A stretch of 64,000 nt of DNA. It comes from Clostridium bowmanii. GTDB taxonomy: Bacteria > Bacillota > Clostridia > Clostridiales > Clostridiaceae. The notes under the pieces were generated by a model. That model searched no databases, was not told the origin of the DNA, and saw only the letters and a list, made by a program, of their open reading frames with translations. The translations under genes and the position numbers were made by a program. Shown piece after piece: positions 37,355 to 47,415 of this stretch (position 1 is its first letter; the number at the start of each line of letters is the position of its first letter). The stretch covers positions 62,001 through 126,000 of the forward strand of contig NZ_JAHLDL010000003.1 in the NCBI RefSeq assembly GCF_018861315.1, read 5' to 3'.

Positions 37355-38557
37355 TTAAATTGTTGTATAGAAAATAGCTTCATAATATGCATTGGGTAAT
37401 GAATTCTCATCTATATTAAGGTCCCTTGAAACTTTTGATACCTCATCCCAGTTTCCATTTTCATAGGCTATAATTAAATTTAATAATTTACTATAGCCAT
37501 TGTTACTAACTCCATTTAAAGCATCCTTTAAATCAATTGGTATTAATAATTCCTGAAGTATTTCATCTATTGGTCTATCTAAAAGCAAATCTATCAGAGA
37601 TAACATTCCTAATAAATACGCATTGAAAGGGTTTATTTTCTTCTGGGTTTTACCAGCAATTATTTCTGCAAACTTTGCTCTAATTAAAGAATTAATAGTT
37701 AAAATCTCAGGCTTATCTTGTCCCATATTCTTAAAAACCATTAAATATAACCACTTTTTTATTTCTTTTTCTCCAAGCAGCGCCAATGCTTGTTTCATTG
37801 ATTTTATTTCACTTATAAAACTATAACTGGCAGAGTTCATAAGCTTTAATAATTTGAAAGATAAAGATACATCCCGTTTTATTAAATTTTCTATGCCCTC
37901 AATAGCAAAATTACTACTAGTAATTTCTTTCAATAATCTCATATAGATAACTTTATTTTCTGACATTCTTTTTCCCAAAATCATTGTGGGTTTACTAAAA
38001 TAAAATCCTTGGAAGTATGAATATCCAAAAGAAACTGCTTCATTATAATCTTCCAGGGTCTCAACTTTTTCTGCAAGAAACTTTATATCTTCACAATTTA
38101 CTAGTTCAATTACTTTTCTTCTTTCGTGTCCTTTAGTGGTTTTAAAATCCACTTTAATAATATCTGCTATTTCTATAAGTTTTCTATATCTGTCAGAATA
38201 TACGAAATCATCTAAAGCTATAATATAACCCTGTGCTTTTAATGTTTTACACAGGTCTAATATTTCCTCTGTAGGCTGCACATCCTCTAATATCTCAACT
38301 ATCACTGATTGAGGATTCAAAACCTGAAATATATCAGATTTTAATATATTTTCAGTGAAATTAATAAAAGCTTTTTTACCCCCTGTTACTTTTTCAATTC
38401 CTATATTTACAAAACTATTCTTTATAACCGCCATTGTTGCTTTATCGCCATCTTCACTTTGGTATATATTTTTTTCACTATCTCTAAATAGTAATTCATA
38501 TCCAAATAATTTATTAAATCTATCAAGTATGGGCTGTCTAGCTAAAAAAACTTCCAT
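37355..38557 (-). CDS. EAL-HDOD domain protein (YuxH-like)
   Basis: 400 residues: N-terminal EAL-like domain (FLARQPILDRFNKLFGYELLF ... IALDDF ... GYSYFQGFYFSKP) and C-terminal HDOD domain (about 200-395). The EAL signature reads YELL, and other catalytic acids seem reduced, so it is more likely a signalling scaffold than an active phosphodiesterase. ATG 38557 with an AGGGGGG box. Confidence 0.88.
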   Translation of the reverse strand: MEVFLARQPILDRFNKLFGYELLFRDSEKNIYQSEDGDKATMAVIKNSFVNIGIEKVTGGKKAFINFTENILKSDIFQVLNPQSVIVEILEDVQPTEEILDLCKTLKAQGYIIALDDFVYSDRYRKLIEIADIIKVDFKTTKGHERRKVIELVNCEDIKFLAEKVETLEDYNEAVSFGYSYFQGFYFSKPTMILGKRMSENKVIYMRLLKEITSSNFAIEGIENLIKRDVSLSFKLLKLMNSASYSFISEIKSMKQALALLGEKEIKKWLYLMVFKNMGQDKPEILTINSLIRAKFAEIIAGKTQKKINPFNAYLLGMLSLIDLLLDRPIDEILQELLIPIDLKDALNGVSNNGYSKLLNLIIAYENGNWDEVSKVSRDLNIDENSLPNAYYEAIFYTTI

Positions 38558-38991
38558 GTTATCCCCCTAGTAATTTCATTTTTTTATCACTATATGTTAT
38601 TTTGCAAATTACAGCCTCCTACGCGGTAGCGCCTAATTTCCAAATGGCCTCTCAAATATTTTAATTGCTAATACCTCAATTATACATTTATTTATATTAT
38701 TTTCTACTAATTCCATTATACATATATTTACATCCTTTTGCAATATTTTATATAAATTAACACATATTTTTTATTTTTATAAATTTGAATAAAATTTTGA
38801 TTCAAAAGTAGATTTTCTATCACAAAAATCCTCATCCTGTTCAATTGTGTAGAAGTCTTTATTATTTAAATCTATTATATTATAAAAAAAAGTATGTATT
38901 AACACAATTTCAATTGCTACTGCAACTGCCTTTTGCACAATACATACTTTCTATATTTTCTAATCACAAAGAATATAATAATTTGTTTTTA
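38558..38991. other. Intergenic region with a candidate structured leader and a terminator
   Basis: On the minus strand (38650 to 38598) a short GC-rich element in AT-rich DNA has an AAATTA/TAATTT outer stem and CTAC-CGC-GTAG inner hairpin. It lies about 50 bases upstream of the EAL-HDOD gene. I cannot match it to a riboswitch class. A hairpin at 38889-38950 (AAAGTATGTATT arms) is likely the RNase J terminator. Confidence 0.4.
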
Positions 38992-40674
38992 TTAAATTTC
39001 CATTATTATTGGTATAATTATAGGTCTTCTCTTAGTTTTTATATATAAAAACTGACCTAGAGCATTTCTTATACAAGACTTTATTACTGCCCATTCTTTA
39101 ACTTTATTATTTAAACACTGTTCTAACTCTTTTCTCACAATGTCTCTTGCTTCATTAATAAGCTCATTAGATTCTTTCATATATACAAAACCTCTAGTTA
39201 TTATATCCGGTCCTGCAAGTATACTATAAGTTTCTCTTTCAATAGTAACTACTACAGTAAGTATACCCTCTTCTGCTAAATGTTTTCTGTCTCTAAGTAC
39301 AATATTCCCAACGTCCCCTACACCTAGTCCATCCACCATTATGGCTCCTGTTTGAACTCTTCCACCAAATTTACATTCATTCTGGGATACTTCTAATATC
39401 TGCCCAGTTTCTCCAATAAATATATTTGCTGGATCCATACCTAATTTTTCTGCAAGTAAAGCATGTTGTTTTAAATGTCTATATTCACCATGTACCGGCA
39501 TAAAATACTTAGGACGGACTAAGCTATGCATTAATTTCAATTCTTCTTGACAAGCATGCCCAGAAACGTGAATCTCTTCTGTAGTATTGTATATTACATT
39601 AGCCCCTTTTTTGAATAATTCATTTATAACATTGTATATGAATTTTTCATTTCCAGGAATAGGAGATGCTGATATAATAATTAAATCACCCTTTTGTATT
39701 TCAATACTTCTATGAGTAGCTGATGCCATTCTTGTTAATGCAGCAAGGGGTTCACCTTGGCTACCAGTAGTAACTATTGTTACTTTATCATCAGGATAAT
39801 TATGAATTTCTGCCACAGTAATTATAGATTCCTGTGGTATATGCAAATATCCAAGATCCATAGCTACCTCAGATATTCTTTCCATACTTCTTCCACTAAA
39901 GGCTATTTTTCTACCATGCATAACTGAAGCATTTGCAATTTGTTGTATTCTATGAATATTTGATGCAAAAGAAGCTACTATTATTCTTCCATCAGCCTTG
40001 TAAAATAATTTATTTAATGATTCGCCAATTACTTTCTCAGATATAGTAAATCCCGGGCGCTCTACATTAGTACTATCAGCCATTAGTAGAAGTACTCCTT
40101 GGCCACCTAATTTCGCAAATCGCTCAAAATCTAGAAGTTCTCCATCAATTGGAGTATAGTCTATTTTAAAATCACCTGTGTGTACAATTCTTCCAATAGG
40201 TGTATGTACCGCAATGGCACAAGCATCTGCAATACTATGGCTAACCCTTATAAATTCTACACTTAGTTTTTCTAATTTTATAATATCCCCAGCTTTTACT
40301 ACATTTAAGGTGCAATCTGCCATTATCCCATGTTCTTGTAACTTATTCTCTACAAGTCCTAGGGTTAAACGTGTTCCGTAAACGGGAATATTAATTTGTT
40401 TTAAAACGTATGGTAATGCTCCTATATGATCCTCATGACCATGAGTTAGAAAAATTCCTTTTACCTTATCTCTATTTTCTAAAAGATAAGTTACATCTGG
40501 AATAACTAAATCCACTCCATACATATCAGCATCGGGAAATGAAATTCCACAATCTATAACAATGATTTCATCTTTATACTCTATTGCAGTTATGTTTTTT
40601 CCAATTTCTCCAAGTCCACCTATTGGGATAATTTTGATTTTGTTTTTGCCTTTACTTTTATAATTATTATTCAA
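38992..40674 (-). CDS. rnj: Ribonuclease J, copy 1
   Basis: 560 residues: beta-lactamase domain with the zinc motif THGHEDHIGAL, beta-CASP domain with GHACQEELKLM, VHGEYRHLK, and a C-terminal domain (from about 450). RNase J carries out 5'-to-3' exonucleolytic and endonucleolytic RNA turnover. A TTG start at 40674 follows AGGA. It is very similar to the gene at 42109-43791, with the same length and the same TTG start. Unlike that copy it has no helix-turn-helix gene in front but a long non-coding stretch. Confidence 0.93.
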   Translation of the reverse strand: MNNNYKSKGKNKIKIIPIGGLGEIGKNITAIEYKDEIIVIDCGISFPDADMYGVDLVIPDVTYLLENRDKVKGIFLTHGHEDHIGALPYVLKQINIPVYGTRLTLGLVENKLQEHGIMADCTLNVVKAGDIIKLEKLSVEFIRVSHSIADACAIAVHTPIGRIVHTGDFKIDYTPIDGELLDFERFAKLGGQGVLLLMADSTNVERPGFTISEKVIGESLNKLFYKADGRIIVASFASNIHRIQQIANASVMHGRKIAFSGRSMERISEVAMDLGYLHIPQESIITVAEIHNYPDDKVTIVTTGSQGEPLAALTRMASATHRSIEIQKGDLIIISASPIPGNEKFIYNVINELFKKGANVIYNTTEEIHVSGHACQEELKLMHSLVRPKYFMPVHGEYRHLKQHALLAEKLGMDPANIFIGETGQILEVSQNECKFGGRVQTGAIMVDGLGVGDVGNIVLRDRKHLAEEGILTVVVTIERETYSILAGPDIITRGFVYMKESNELINEARDIVRKELEQCLNNKVKEWAVIKSCIRNALGQFLYIKTKRRPIIIPIIMEI

Positions 40675-40679
40675 TATTT

Positions 40680-41165
40680 TTCCTGATTTCTAAATATTTA
40701 TCAATTTATATATCCAATATTTTCGTTCTGTCGACTAAACAGCATGGCGGTACCACAGGTTTCAAATAATTAGGTTAATCCTGTTATATCAACAGTTCTA
40801 TTGTACAAACAGTTCTGTTATGTTAGCATACTATCCCAAGTATTTTCATCCTATTAACTGACCATAAATCAGGATTTTCACCTACCTTTTCTTTTATATT
40901 TTTATTGCTTTGTTATTTTTATCTCCTTTCTTTAATATTTTATTAATGCAACCTATATTTCAAAGTGTTGCTTTTTAATTAAACATCACTCTCTTTACTA
41001 CACTATATGTTTATAATAGTTTTTTTATAAGATTGTGCTAACCCAACTATCCCATTATTGTAGTTAGCAGTTGACTCCAATTGGTGCTTACATAAACACC
41101 TATGTAGCTATTCATTATCTTCGAAGATGCTTTTCACCTTCGTAGCTACAACATTATCAACTTAA
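40680..41165 (-). ncRNA. Candidate structured RNA or long leader upstream of RNase J copy 1
   Basis: About 485 bases without a convincing frame. Minus-strand 41165-41040 can fold into a three-way junction (closing GTTGA/TCAAC; arms GTAGCTA/TAGCTAC and GGTG/CACC) plus GCTAAC/GTTAGC. Minus-strand 40890-40700 holds four more small hairpins (CTGA/TCAG, ATACT/AGTAT, CAGG/CCTG, CTGT/ACAG) and GTGGTACCGCC, which recalls a T-box core, but I cannot see other T-box parts. No known class assigned. Confidence 0.4.
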
Positions 41166-41309
41166 TTTATACTAATTAAATATAATTATACCATATTACA
41201 TTTGATTATATTCGATTATAAATTAATAAAGGTTGAGAAACAATTTATAAGTCGCAAGATATTGCTTTCTACAGCAATTAATGTTCTTAAAATAAACTCT
41301 ATATAATGC

Positions 41310-41375
41310 ACAAAATACAACTTGAAGGAGACATGACACTCAATAACAGTGTGCATTTCTTCCCATTCAAGTTGC
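41310..41375. terminator. Hairpin downstream of the small 41.4 kb gene
   Basis: CAACTTGAA near 41310 pairs with TTCAAGTTG near 41367-41375, with an inner ACACT/AGTGT stem. Probably the terminator of the small gene at 41392-41637, although the T-run is weak. Confidence 0.45.
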
Positions 41376-41391
41376 ATTCTAAGTTAATTAC

Positions 41392-41637
41392 TTATTTATT
41401 TATAATAAAGTGCTTTTTAAATAATCCACCTTGCTTAGTATAATGTAAAATGTACTCTTTTTCATATACGTTATGTAATTCTAAATTTATAATTCCTTTT
41501 GTTTTTAAGACTAATTTTATTTTATCAAATTCATCAATTTCTTCTTTGGAAGTTAGCTTAGTGTAGAAAAGTTTTGTTGAATACGTCGCCCAGGTATCTA
41601 AAAGGTTATCGAGTGGTGTGTTTACATCTAGAATCAT
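41392..41637 (-). CDS. Small protein, unknown
   Basis: 81 residues, no membrane segment, mixed charge. ATG 41637 has an excellent AAGGAGGAAG box. No family recognised. It lies between the two RNase J copies, in the same orientation. Confidence 0.6.
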   Translation of the reverse strand: MILDVNTPLDNLLDTWATYSTKLFYTKLTSKEEIDEFDKIKLVLKTKGIINLELHNVYEKEYILHYTKQGGLFKKHFIINK

Positions 41638-42108
41638 TTATCTTCCTCCTTGTATAATATGAATAATATCATTATCTCTATTGTATGTTTTTTCTTGCGC
41701 ACTTCTATTATATATATGTTATCAAATATAATCAACTTCCATTATAATTTGGATTGATGTATTATACTCTATTTGTTACAATATCTCTGCTTTAAGAGGG
41801 ATTATAAATTATTATATTTCTTTATAATTATTAACAATATTTTAAAACAATAAACAATTATTATCTATTATATTTTATAAAATCCAAAATCAAAGCATTT
41901 TTTAAATTTACAATTGTATTTAGTAAATTTTGATGATATATAATCATCTGGCAACAACCTTTCTCCTGCTATAATTCCTGCATAATAAAAGACTCCTACT
42001 TAAAGCTAAGCTCTAAGTAGGAGTCTTTTATTGTAAATTCACAGTAGTTAAGGTGAATTCCATCACCTAAATTATAGTTTAAATCAATAGTTTAAATCAA
42101 TATTTTTA
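41638..42108. other. AT-rich intergenic region between RNase J copies
   Basis: Contains a strong bidirectional terminator at 41984-42032 (AATAAAAGACTCCTACTTA and its complement). Otherwise AT-rich with no frame or repeat of note. Confidence 0.55.
41984..42032. terminator. Terminator of RNase J copy 2
   Basis: Arms 41984-42003 and 42014-42032 pair over 18-19 bases, with A and T runs on both sides. Confidence 0.88.
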
Positions 42109-43791
42109 TTATATTTCCATTATTATTGGAATAATAATAGGTCGTCTCTTAGTTTTTATATATAAAAACTGACCTAGTGCATTTCTTATACAGGCCTTTA
42201 TTACCGACCATTCTTTAATTTTTTTATCTAAACACTGCTCTAATTCTTTTCTAACAATGTCTCTTGCCTCATTAATTAATTCATTTGATTCTTTCATGTA
42301 TACAAAACCTCTAGTTATTATATCTGGTCCTGCTAATATACTATAAGTATCTCTTTCTATAGTAACTACCACAGTAAGAATACCCTCTTCAGCTAAGTGT
42401 TTTCTGTCTCTAAGTACAATGCTACCAACATCCCCTACACCTAGTCCATCTACCATTATAGCTCCAGTTTGAACTCTTCCAGTAAGTTCACATGCATTTT
42501 GGGATACTTCTAATATCTGTCCAGTTTCTCCAATAAATATGTTTGCAGGATCCATTCCCATTTTTTCTGCAAGTAACGCATGTTCTTTTAAATGTCTATA
42601 TTCTCCGTGTACTGGCATAAAATACTTAGGCCTTATTAAACTATGCATTAATTTCAATTCTTCTTGGCATGCATGCCCAGAAACATGAATATCGTCAGTA
42701 GTATTATATATTACATTAGCTCCCTTTTTAAATAATTCATTTATAACATTGTATATGGATTTTTCGTTTCCAGGAATAGGTGATGCAGATAAAATAATCA
42801 AATCGCCCTCCTGTATTTGAATACTTCTATGGGTGGAGAATGCCATCCTTGTAAGTGCAGCTAGTGGTTCACCTTGGCTACCAGTAGTTATTATTGTTAC
42901 CTTATCATCAGGATAATTATGAAGTTCCGCCACAGTAATTATAGCTTCCCTTGGAATATCTAAATACCCTAGATCCATAGCTACCTCAGAAATCTTCTCC
43001 ATACTTCTTCCACTGAAGGCTATTTTTCTTCCATTCATAATTGATGCATTGGCAATTAATTGTACTCTATGGACATTTGAAGCGAAGGATGCTACTATTA
43101 TTCGGCCCTTAACTTTATAAAACAATTTATTTAAAGTTTCTCCCACTACTTTCTCAGAAATATTAAATCCAGGACGTTCCACGTTAGTACTATCAGCCAT
43201 AAGTAGAAGTACTCCCTGACCACCTAGTTTTGCAAATCGCTCTAAATCTATAACTTTTCCATCAATTGGAGTATAATCAATCTTAAAATCTCCTGTATCT
43301 ATAATTCTGCCAATGGGTGTATGTATGCAAATGGCACAGGCATCGGCTATACTATGACCAACCCTTATAAACTCTACACTAAGTTTATCCAATTTTATAA
43401 TATCTCCAGATTTCACTACATTTAAGGTACAATCCGATAATATTCCATGTTCTTGCAACTTACTTTCTACAATCCCTAAGGTTAGTTGTGTTCCATAAAC
43501 GGGGATATTAATTTGTTTTAAAATATATGGTAATGCGCCAATGTGGTCCTCATGACCATGGGTTAGAAAAATTCCTTTTACCTTATCTCTGTTCTCTAGT
43601 AGATAATTTACATCTGGAATAACTAAATCTACCCCATACATATCCGCATCTGGAAAAGAAATTCCACAATCTATAATAACGATTTCTTCTTTGTATTCTA
43701 TTACCGTAATGTTTTTTCCTATTTCTCCAAGTCCACCTAGTGGAATAATTTTAATCTTGTTTTTAACTTTCTTTTTATAATTATTGTTCAA
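42109..43791 (-). CDS. rnj: Ribonuclease J, copy 2
   Basis: 560 residues, same domain plan as copy 1 with THGHEDHIGAL and GHACQEELKLM intact. Reading the two side by side, most differences are conservative; I judge identity well above 80 percent by eye. TTG 43791 has a GGGAGG box. It is 12 bases downstream of a small helix-turn-helix gene and probably co-transcribed with it. Two copies this close suggest tandem duplication, distinct from the diverged J1/J2 pair of Bacillus. Confidence 0.94.
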   Translation of the reverse strand: MNNNYKKKVKNKIKIIPLGGLGEIGKNITVIEYKEEIVIIDCGISFPDADMYGVDLVIPDVNYLLENRDKVKGIFLTHGHEDHIGALPYILKQINIPVYGTQLTLGIVESKLQEHGILSDCTLNVVKSGDIIKLDKLSVEFIRVGHSIADACAICIHTPIGRIIDTGDFKIDYTPIDGKVIDLERFAKLGGQGVLLLMADSTNVERPGFNISEKVVGETLNKLFYKVKGRIIVASFASNVHRVQLIANASIMNGRKIAFSGRSMEKISEVAMDLGYLDIPREAIITVAELHNYPDDKVTIITTGSQGEPLAALTRMAFSTHRSIQIQEGDLIILSASPIPGNEKSIYNVINELFKKGANVIYNTTDDIHVSGHACQEELKLMHSLIRPKYFMPVHGEYRHLKEHALLAEKMGMDPANIFIGETGQILEVSQNACELTGRVQTGAIMVDGLGVGDVGSIVLRDRKHLAEEGILTVVVTIERDTYSILAGPDIITRGFVYMKESNELINEARDIVRKELEQCLDKKIKEWSVIKACIRNALGQFLYIKTKRRPIIIPIIMEI

Positions 43792-43803
43792 AATTTGCCT
43801 CCC

Positions 43804-44001
43804 TTATATTCTTTCTCCCTGTTGTAATTTTTCCAATAGTTCATTTAAATTACTTTTTTTCACTCTCCAATTACGCCCGATTTTAAAGGCTGGTATCTTA
43901 CCGCTTTGCACCAATTTATAACAAGTTACTTCACTAATTTTAAAGTATGTTGCAACTTCACTTACTGTCATAATTTCATCGGCTTTGATGTTTCCACTCA
44001 T
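43804..44001 (-). CDS. Excisionase-type helix-turn-helix protein (HTH_17)
   Basis: 65 residues of the MerR-like excisionase fold: EIMTVSEVATYFKISEVTCYKLVQSGKIPAFKIGRNWRVKKSNLNELL. Such proteins bind DNA as small regulators or recombination directionality factors. No integrase is nearby, so regulation of the adjacent rnj is more likely. ATG 44001 with an AAAGGAT box. The region upstream of it (44015-44110) resembles 40925-41060 upstream of copy 1, indicating a shared duplicated promoter. Confidence 0.8.
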   Translation of the reverse strand: MSGNIKADEIMTVSEVATYFKISEVTCYKLVQSGKIPAFKIGRNWRVKKSNLNELLEKLQQGERI

Positions 44002-44270
44002 TTACTTATCCTTTCTTGAATTTATTTTTTAGTAAACCTATATTTTAAAGTAGTGATTGTTATGTAAACATCACACTCTTTATTTCACTATTAATTTTAT
44101 AACATGTTCTTACACCCCTAAACGCTTAAAATAAAAAATAAATTAAACAAGCTTACTTTTATACTAACGAAACTTAATTATACCACATTACAATTAATTA
44201 TATTTGATTATAAAGTAAAAAAGTTTTGAGGATTATTTATTCATCCTTAAAATAAGGATGAACGTACAAA

Positions 44271-44297
44271 GGACAGGCTATTTCAAATAGTCTGTCC
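44271..44297. terminator. Hairpin downstream of the NlpC/P60 gene
   Basis: GGACAGGCTATTT pairs with AATAGTCTGTCC with one bulge or mismatch. Only a weak T-run follows on the minus strand. The rest of 44002-44307 is AT-rich, with the promoter of the HTH gene. Confidence 0.5.
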
Positions 44298-44307
44298 ACA
44301 TTTAAAA

Positions 44308-45387
44308 CTACTTAACTCTTCTTGCACCAATGTAATCGTTTCTTGTAAGTGCTGATATTTTAACTACATCTCCAGTACTTGGCGAATGAATATATGAGTT
44401 ATTGCCTACATACATTCCCACATGATGAGGATCTGAGGATGAACCAAAGAAAATTAAATCTCCCGGCTGCAAATTTTCTCTAGATACATAGGACCCATCA
44501 TTTATTTGATCAGATGTAGATCTACCTATTGACACTCCAAAATGAGCATACACATATTTTACAAAACCAGAACAATCAAAATTACTAGGACCATTGCCAC
44601 CCCAAGCATATGGTGTTCCTAGAAAATTACTTGCATAAGCAACTATAGAGTTAGAGCTAAGTGATGTCGCTCCTCTAGATAAGGTATACTTAGGCGAATC
44701 CGCTTTTACTGCATTTATTTGATTCATAGAAATATTGACAATGGCTTGTCCCTCACTAACCATACCAGCATATAATCGTCGTTGCTTTTTAGCTTCCTCA
44801 TTTAATACAATTTGTTTTTGCTTTTTATCTTTAAGGCTACTTATTTTGACTTCATTATCAGTTGTCAAAAGTGCTAGCTTAGTTTTTTCATTTTCAAGTA
44901 TTTCCTTTTGATCTTCAATTTCATCTTTCTTATCTGTTAATCCTCCAATAATATCATTATCATATTCCACAATCTTTTTTATGTTTTCAACTCTTGAAAT
45001 TAAGTCTTCTATACCCTCTGAATCTAATAAAACTTCTATGTAACTATCCACACCATTAATATACATGCTTCGCATTCTCTTGTTGAATAAGTCTTCTTCT
45101 TCTAGAATATTATCCTCTGCATCTTGTATATCTTTTTTAGATTTTTCTATTTCCAGTTGAGTTTTACCCATTTTTACTTTTGCTTGATCAACTTGTATCA
45201 TGATTTTTTCTATATCTGAATCTAATTTTTCAATAGAAATTTCTATATCCTCAACCTTGTTTTGTGCTTGCTTATATACTTCATTTTGATTTACTAAACT
45301 ATCTGATAATGGTTCTGCAAATGCGGTTATACTCGTTGTAGTAACTAACCCAAGTATTAATAACAATGATAATATTCTTTTACGCAA
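44308..45387 (-). CDS. Secreted NlpC/P60 endopeptidase with PcsB-like coiled coil
   Basis: 359 residues: signal peptide ending near TTSITAFAEP, a long coiled coil (about 30-220), then an NlpC/P60 (C40) domain with catalytic Cys in FDCSGFV, His in HHVGMYVG and the third residue near YIHSP. It should cut peptide stems in peptidoglycan, probably during division or cell separation. TTG start at 45387 with an AGGGGGG box. Confidence 0.92.
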   Translation of the reverse strand: MRKRILSLLLILGLVTTTSITAFAEPLSDSLVNQNEVYKQAQNKVEDIEISIEKLDSDIEKIMIQVDQAKVKMGKTQLEIEKSKKDIQDAEDNILEEEDLFNKRMRSMYINGVDSYIEVLLDSEGIEDLISRVENIKKIVEYDNDIIGGLTDKKDEIEDQKEILENEKTKLALLTTDNEVKISSLKDKKQKQIVLNEEAKKQRRLYAGMVSEGQAIVNISMNQINAVKADSPKYTLSRGATSLSSNSIVAYASNFLGTPYAWGGNGPSNFDCSGFVKYVYAHFGVSIGRSTSDQINDGSYVSRENLQPGDLIFFGSSSDPHHVGMYVGNNSYIHSPSTGDVVKISALTRNDYIGARRVK

Positions 45388-45786
45388 CCCAATCCCCCCT
45401 ATATCATAACAAATTTATGTGTTTATATTTATTTACGCAATGTAAACGTTGTTAATTTACTGCTTACAACCCAATGTTTTTATTGTACCACTATTTTACA
45501 GCTAAATTCAAGAACAAATCTTATTTAATATGTAATTTTTATATTTTTTTTACTTTTTAATATTTTTTTTACATTAAGTATAAAAATTTGTTTCTATATT
45601 TTATGAACTGTATTCTCACTTTTCCTTTTTTAAAATGTAAAAGGCACCCAATAGTTAGAAAACTTTATCTAACTGTCGAGTGCTATTAAAGAAATTTATA
45701 TTTCTTTTCTATTATCTTTATTTTATGTCATCTTTCATAATATTCACATACCCATAAAACATATTTATTAATATGTTTAAATAGTT
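45388..45786. other. Intergenic region with ars-side terminator
   Basis: Hairpin 45644-45682 (GCAC..TAGTTAG with CTAACTG..GTGC) followed on the minus strand by CCTTTTACATTTT, a likely terminator of the arsenic operon. The rest is T-rich DNA upstream of the NlpC/P60 gene. Confidence 0.55.
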
Positions 45787-47415
45787 TTACACCAATAAAT
45801 TTTTTAACTTATCACCTTTAATTTCATCAGGGCTCCAAGCTATTACTGCAAATTTACCCTTTGCATGTGCATCAACCTTTTTAATCCATTCAATTTCATT
45901 ACTTGCCTTTGCAGCCAGCAATTTATTTGTAGTACCAGTGGCTTAAAGTGATGAATTAATAACCCACCATTTTGTTGATATTTTTGCACGTATTAAATCT
46001 TCCTCGAGACGCATTGCTTCATATACAGGTGTAGCTTCCGCTAGAGTTACAATAATGACTTCAGTTTCATCAGCATTACGAAGCCTTGGCAACAGTTTTT
46101 TCGTAGATTCCGGGATATCTCCCTGATAGCGCTTAATTTTCTTATTATAGCTTTGGGTGGAATCAAATAGCAGCAAAGTATGTCCTGTTGGAGCGGTGTC
46201 TATAACAACAATTTGCTCCTCCGACTTGTCTCCTATCTCAGCAAAGGCTCTAAACACTGCTATTTCTTGTGTACATGGAGAACGAAGATCCTCTTCAACA
46301 TATTCTATATCTTCATCAGCCATGGTTTCTCTTGCCTTTAAAAGCACCTCCTGCTTATATTTTTCAAGTTCAACCTGCTCATCAATGTGACTCATAGTGA
46401 TGTTGCTACTCTCATTAATAACAAATTTAAGATGAGCTGCAGGGTCAGTTGTGGTAAGATGTACCTTTTTACCTTTTGCAGATAATCCCAGTGCAATGGC
46501 AACCGCAACCGATAGTTCAAAAAAGTTTGATGCTCCAATCATTCCAGCAGGTGCAGCAATATCATGTGTTAGTTTTAGCTTTCTACATGCTAAATAAGCA
46601 ATAAAGAAAATCAAAAATGTTTGTATAGTTAGTGGCACAGAAATAAGTAAAATGTGCAATGGATTGTTTAAAATGATTTCACCTTGAAATGAAAATAACA
46701 ATACCAATATGAGTAATAATCCAACAGTTGTTGCATTATCAAACTTATGGAGAAAAGTATTTTCAAAATACTCTAGGCCTCTTTTCTTTGTCATCATAAT
46801 TCTAGTCAAAATGCCCGCGGCCAAAGGAATAACAACAAATAAAACCACCGATAGAATTAGTGTACTCCAGGGAACCACAATGCTACTGACACCAAGCAGA
46901 AGTTTCACTATAGGTATAAATGCAACTAGTATGATTAAATCATTTGTGGCTACTTGTACAACAGTATAAGCGGGATTCCCCTTTGTAAGAGTGCTCCAAA
47001 CAAATACCATGGCAGTGCAGGGAGCGGCTCCGAGCAATATGGTTCCTGCAAGATATTGAGTAGCCAGTTCTGGTGCTATAAATGCTTTGAATACAACAAA
47101 AAAGAAAAATGAAGATATTACATACATTGTAAATGGTTTTATAAGCCAATTTGTTATCCATGTTATATACAAGCCTTTTGGCTCTTTCCTAACATTCTTA
47201 ATGCTTTGGAAGTCTACCTTCATCATCATTGGATAAATCATTACCCAAATAAGTATAGCGGTAGGAATGGAAACCTTCGCGTACTCAAACTGATTTAAGA
47301 ATTCCGGAATTACTGGAATAAATTTACCAATGAGTACACTTACTACCATACAAGTTGCTACCCAAACTGTTAAATACTTTTGAAAAAAATCCCATATCTG
47401 GTTTTTTAATTTCAC
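45787..47415 (-). pseudogene. Chimera of arsenite exporter ACR3 and ArsA ATPase, with frameshift and nonsense
   Basis: Residues 1-300 match ACR3 (ArsB-type arsenite carrier: IYPMMMKVDFQSIKNV, GAAPCTAMVFVWS, PAGMIGASNFFEL). At SVAVAIALGLSAKGKKVHL the frame passes into the second half of ArsA (TTDPAAHL, VVIDTAPTGHTLLLFDST). The ACR3 C-terminal helices and the ArsA P-loop GGVGKTT are gone. A TAA at 45943-45945 interrupts ArsA (INSSL-stop-ATGTTNK), and the frame continues to 45787. At the 5' end, the boxed ATG (47421, GGGGTG box) is out of frame because of an AAAAAA run; a GTG at 47415 would be in frame. The protein is very unlikely to work as exporter or ATPase. Confidence 0.85.

Noticed and set aside
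40700-40750. T-box leader before RNase J copy 1
   Set aside because: GTGGTACCGCC resembles the T-box core, but no Stem I, specifier loop or downstream terminator was visible, and RNase J is not a usual T-box target.
40860-40900. Cobalamin riboswitch on the minus strand
   Set aside because: A GGTGAAAATCC-like match is present, but the remaining B12-box and core helices could not be found.
43804-44001. Excisionase as evidence of a prophage or integrative element
   Set aside because: No integrase, attachment sites or phage genes are nearby; the fold is also common in ordinary regulators.
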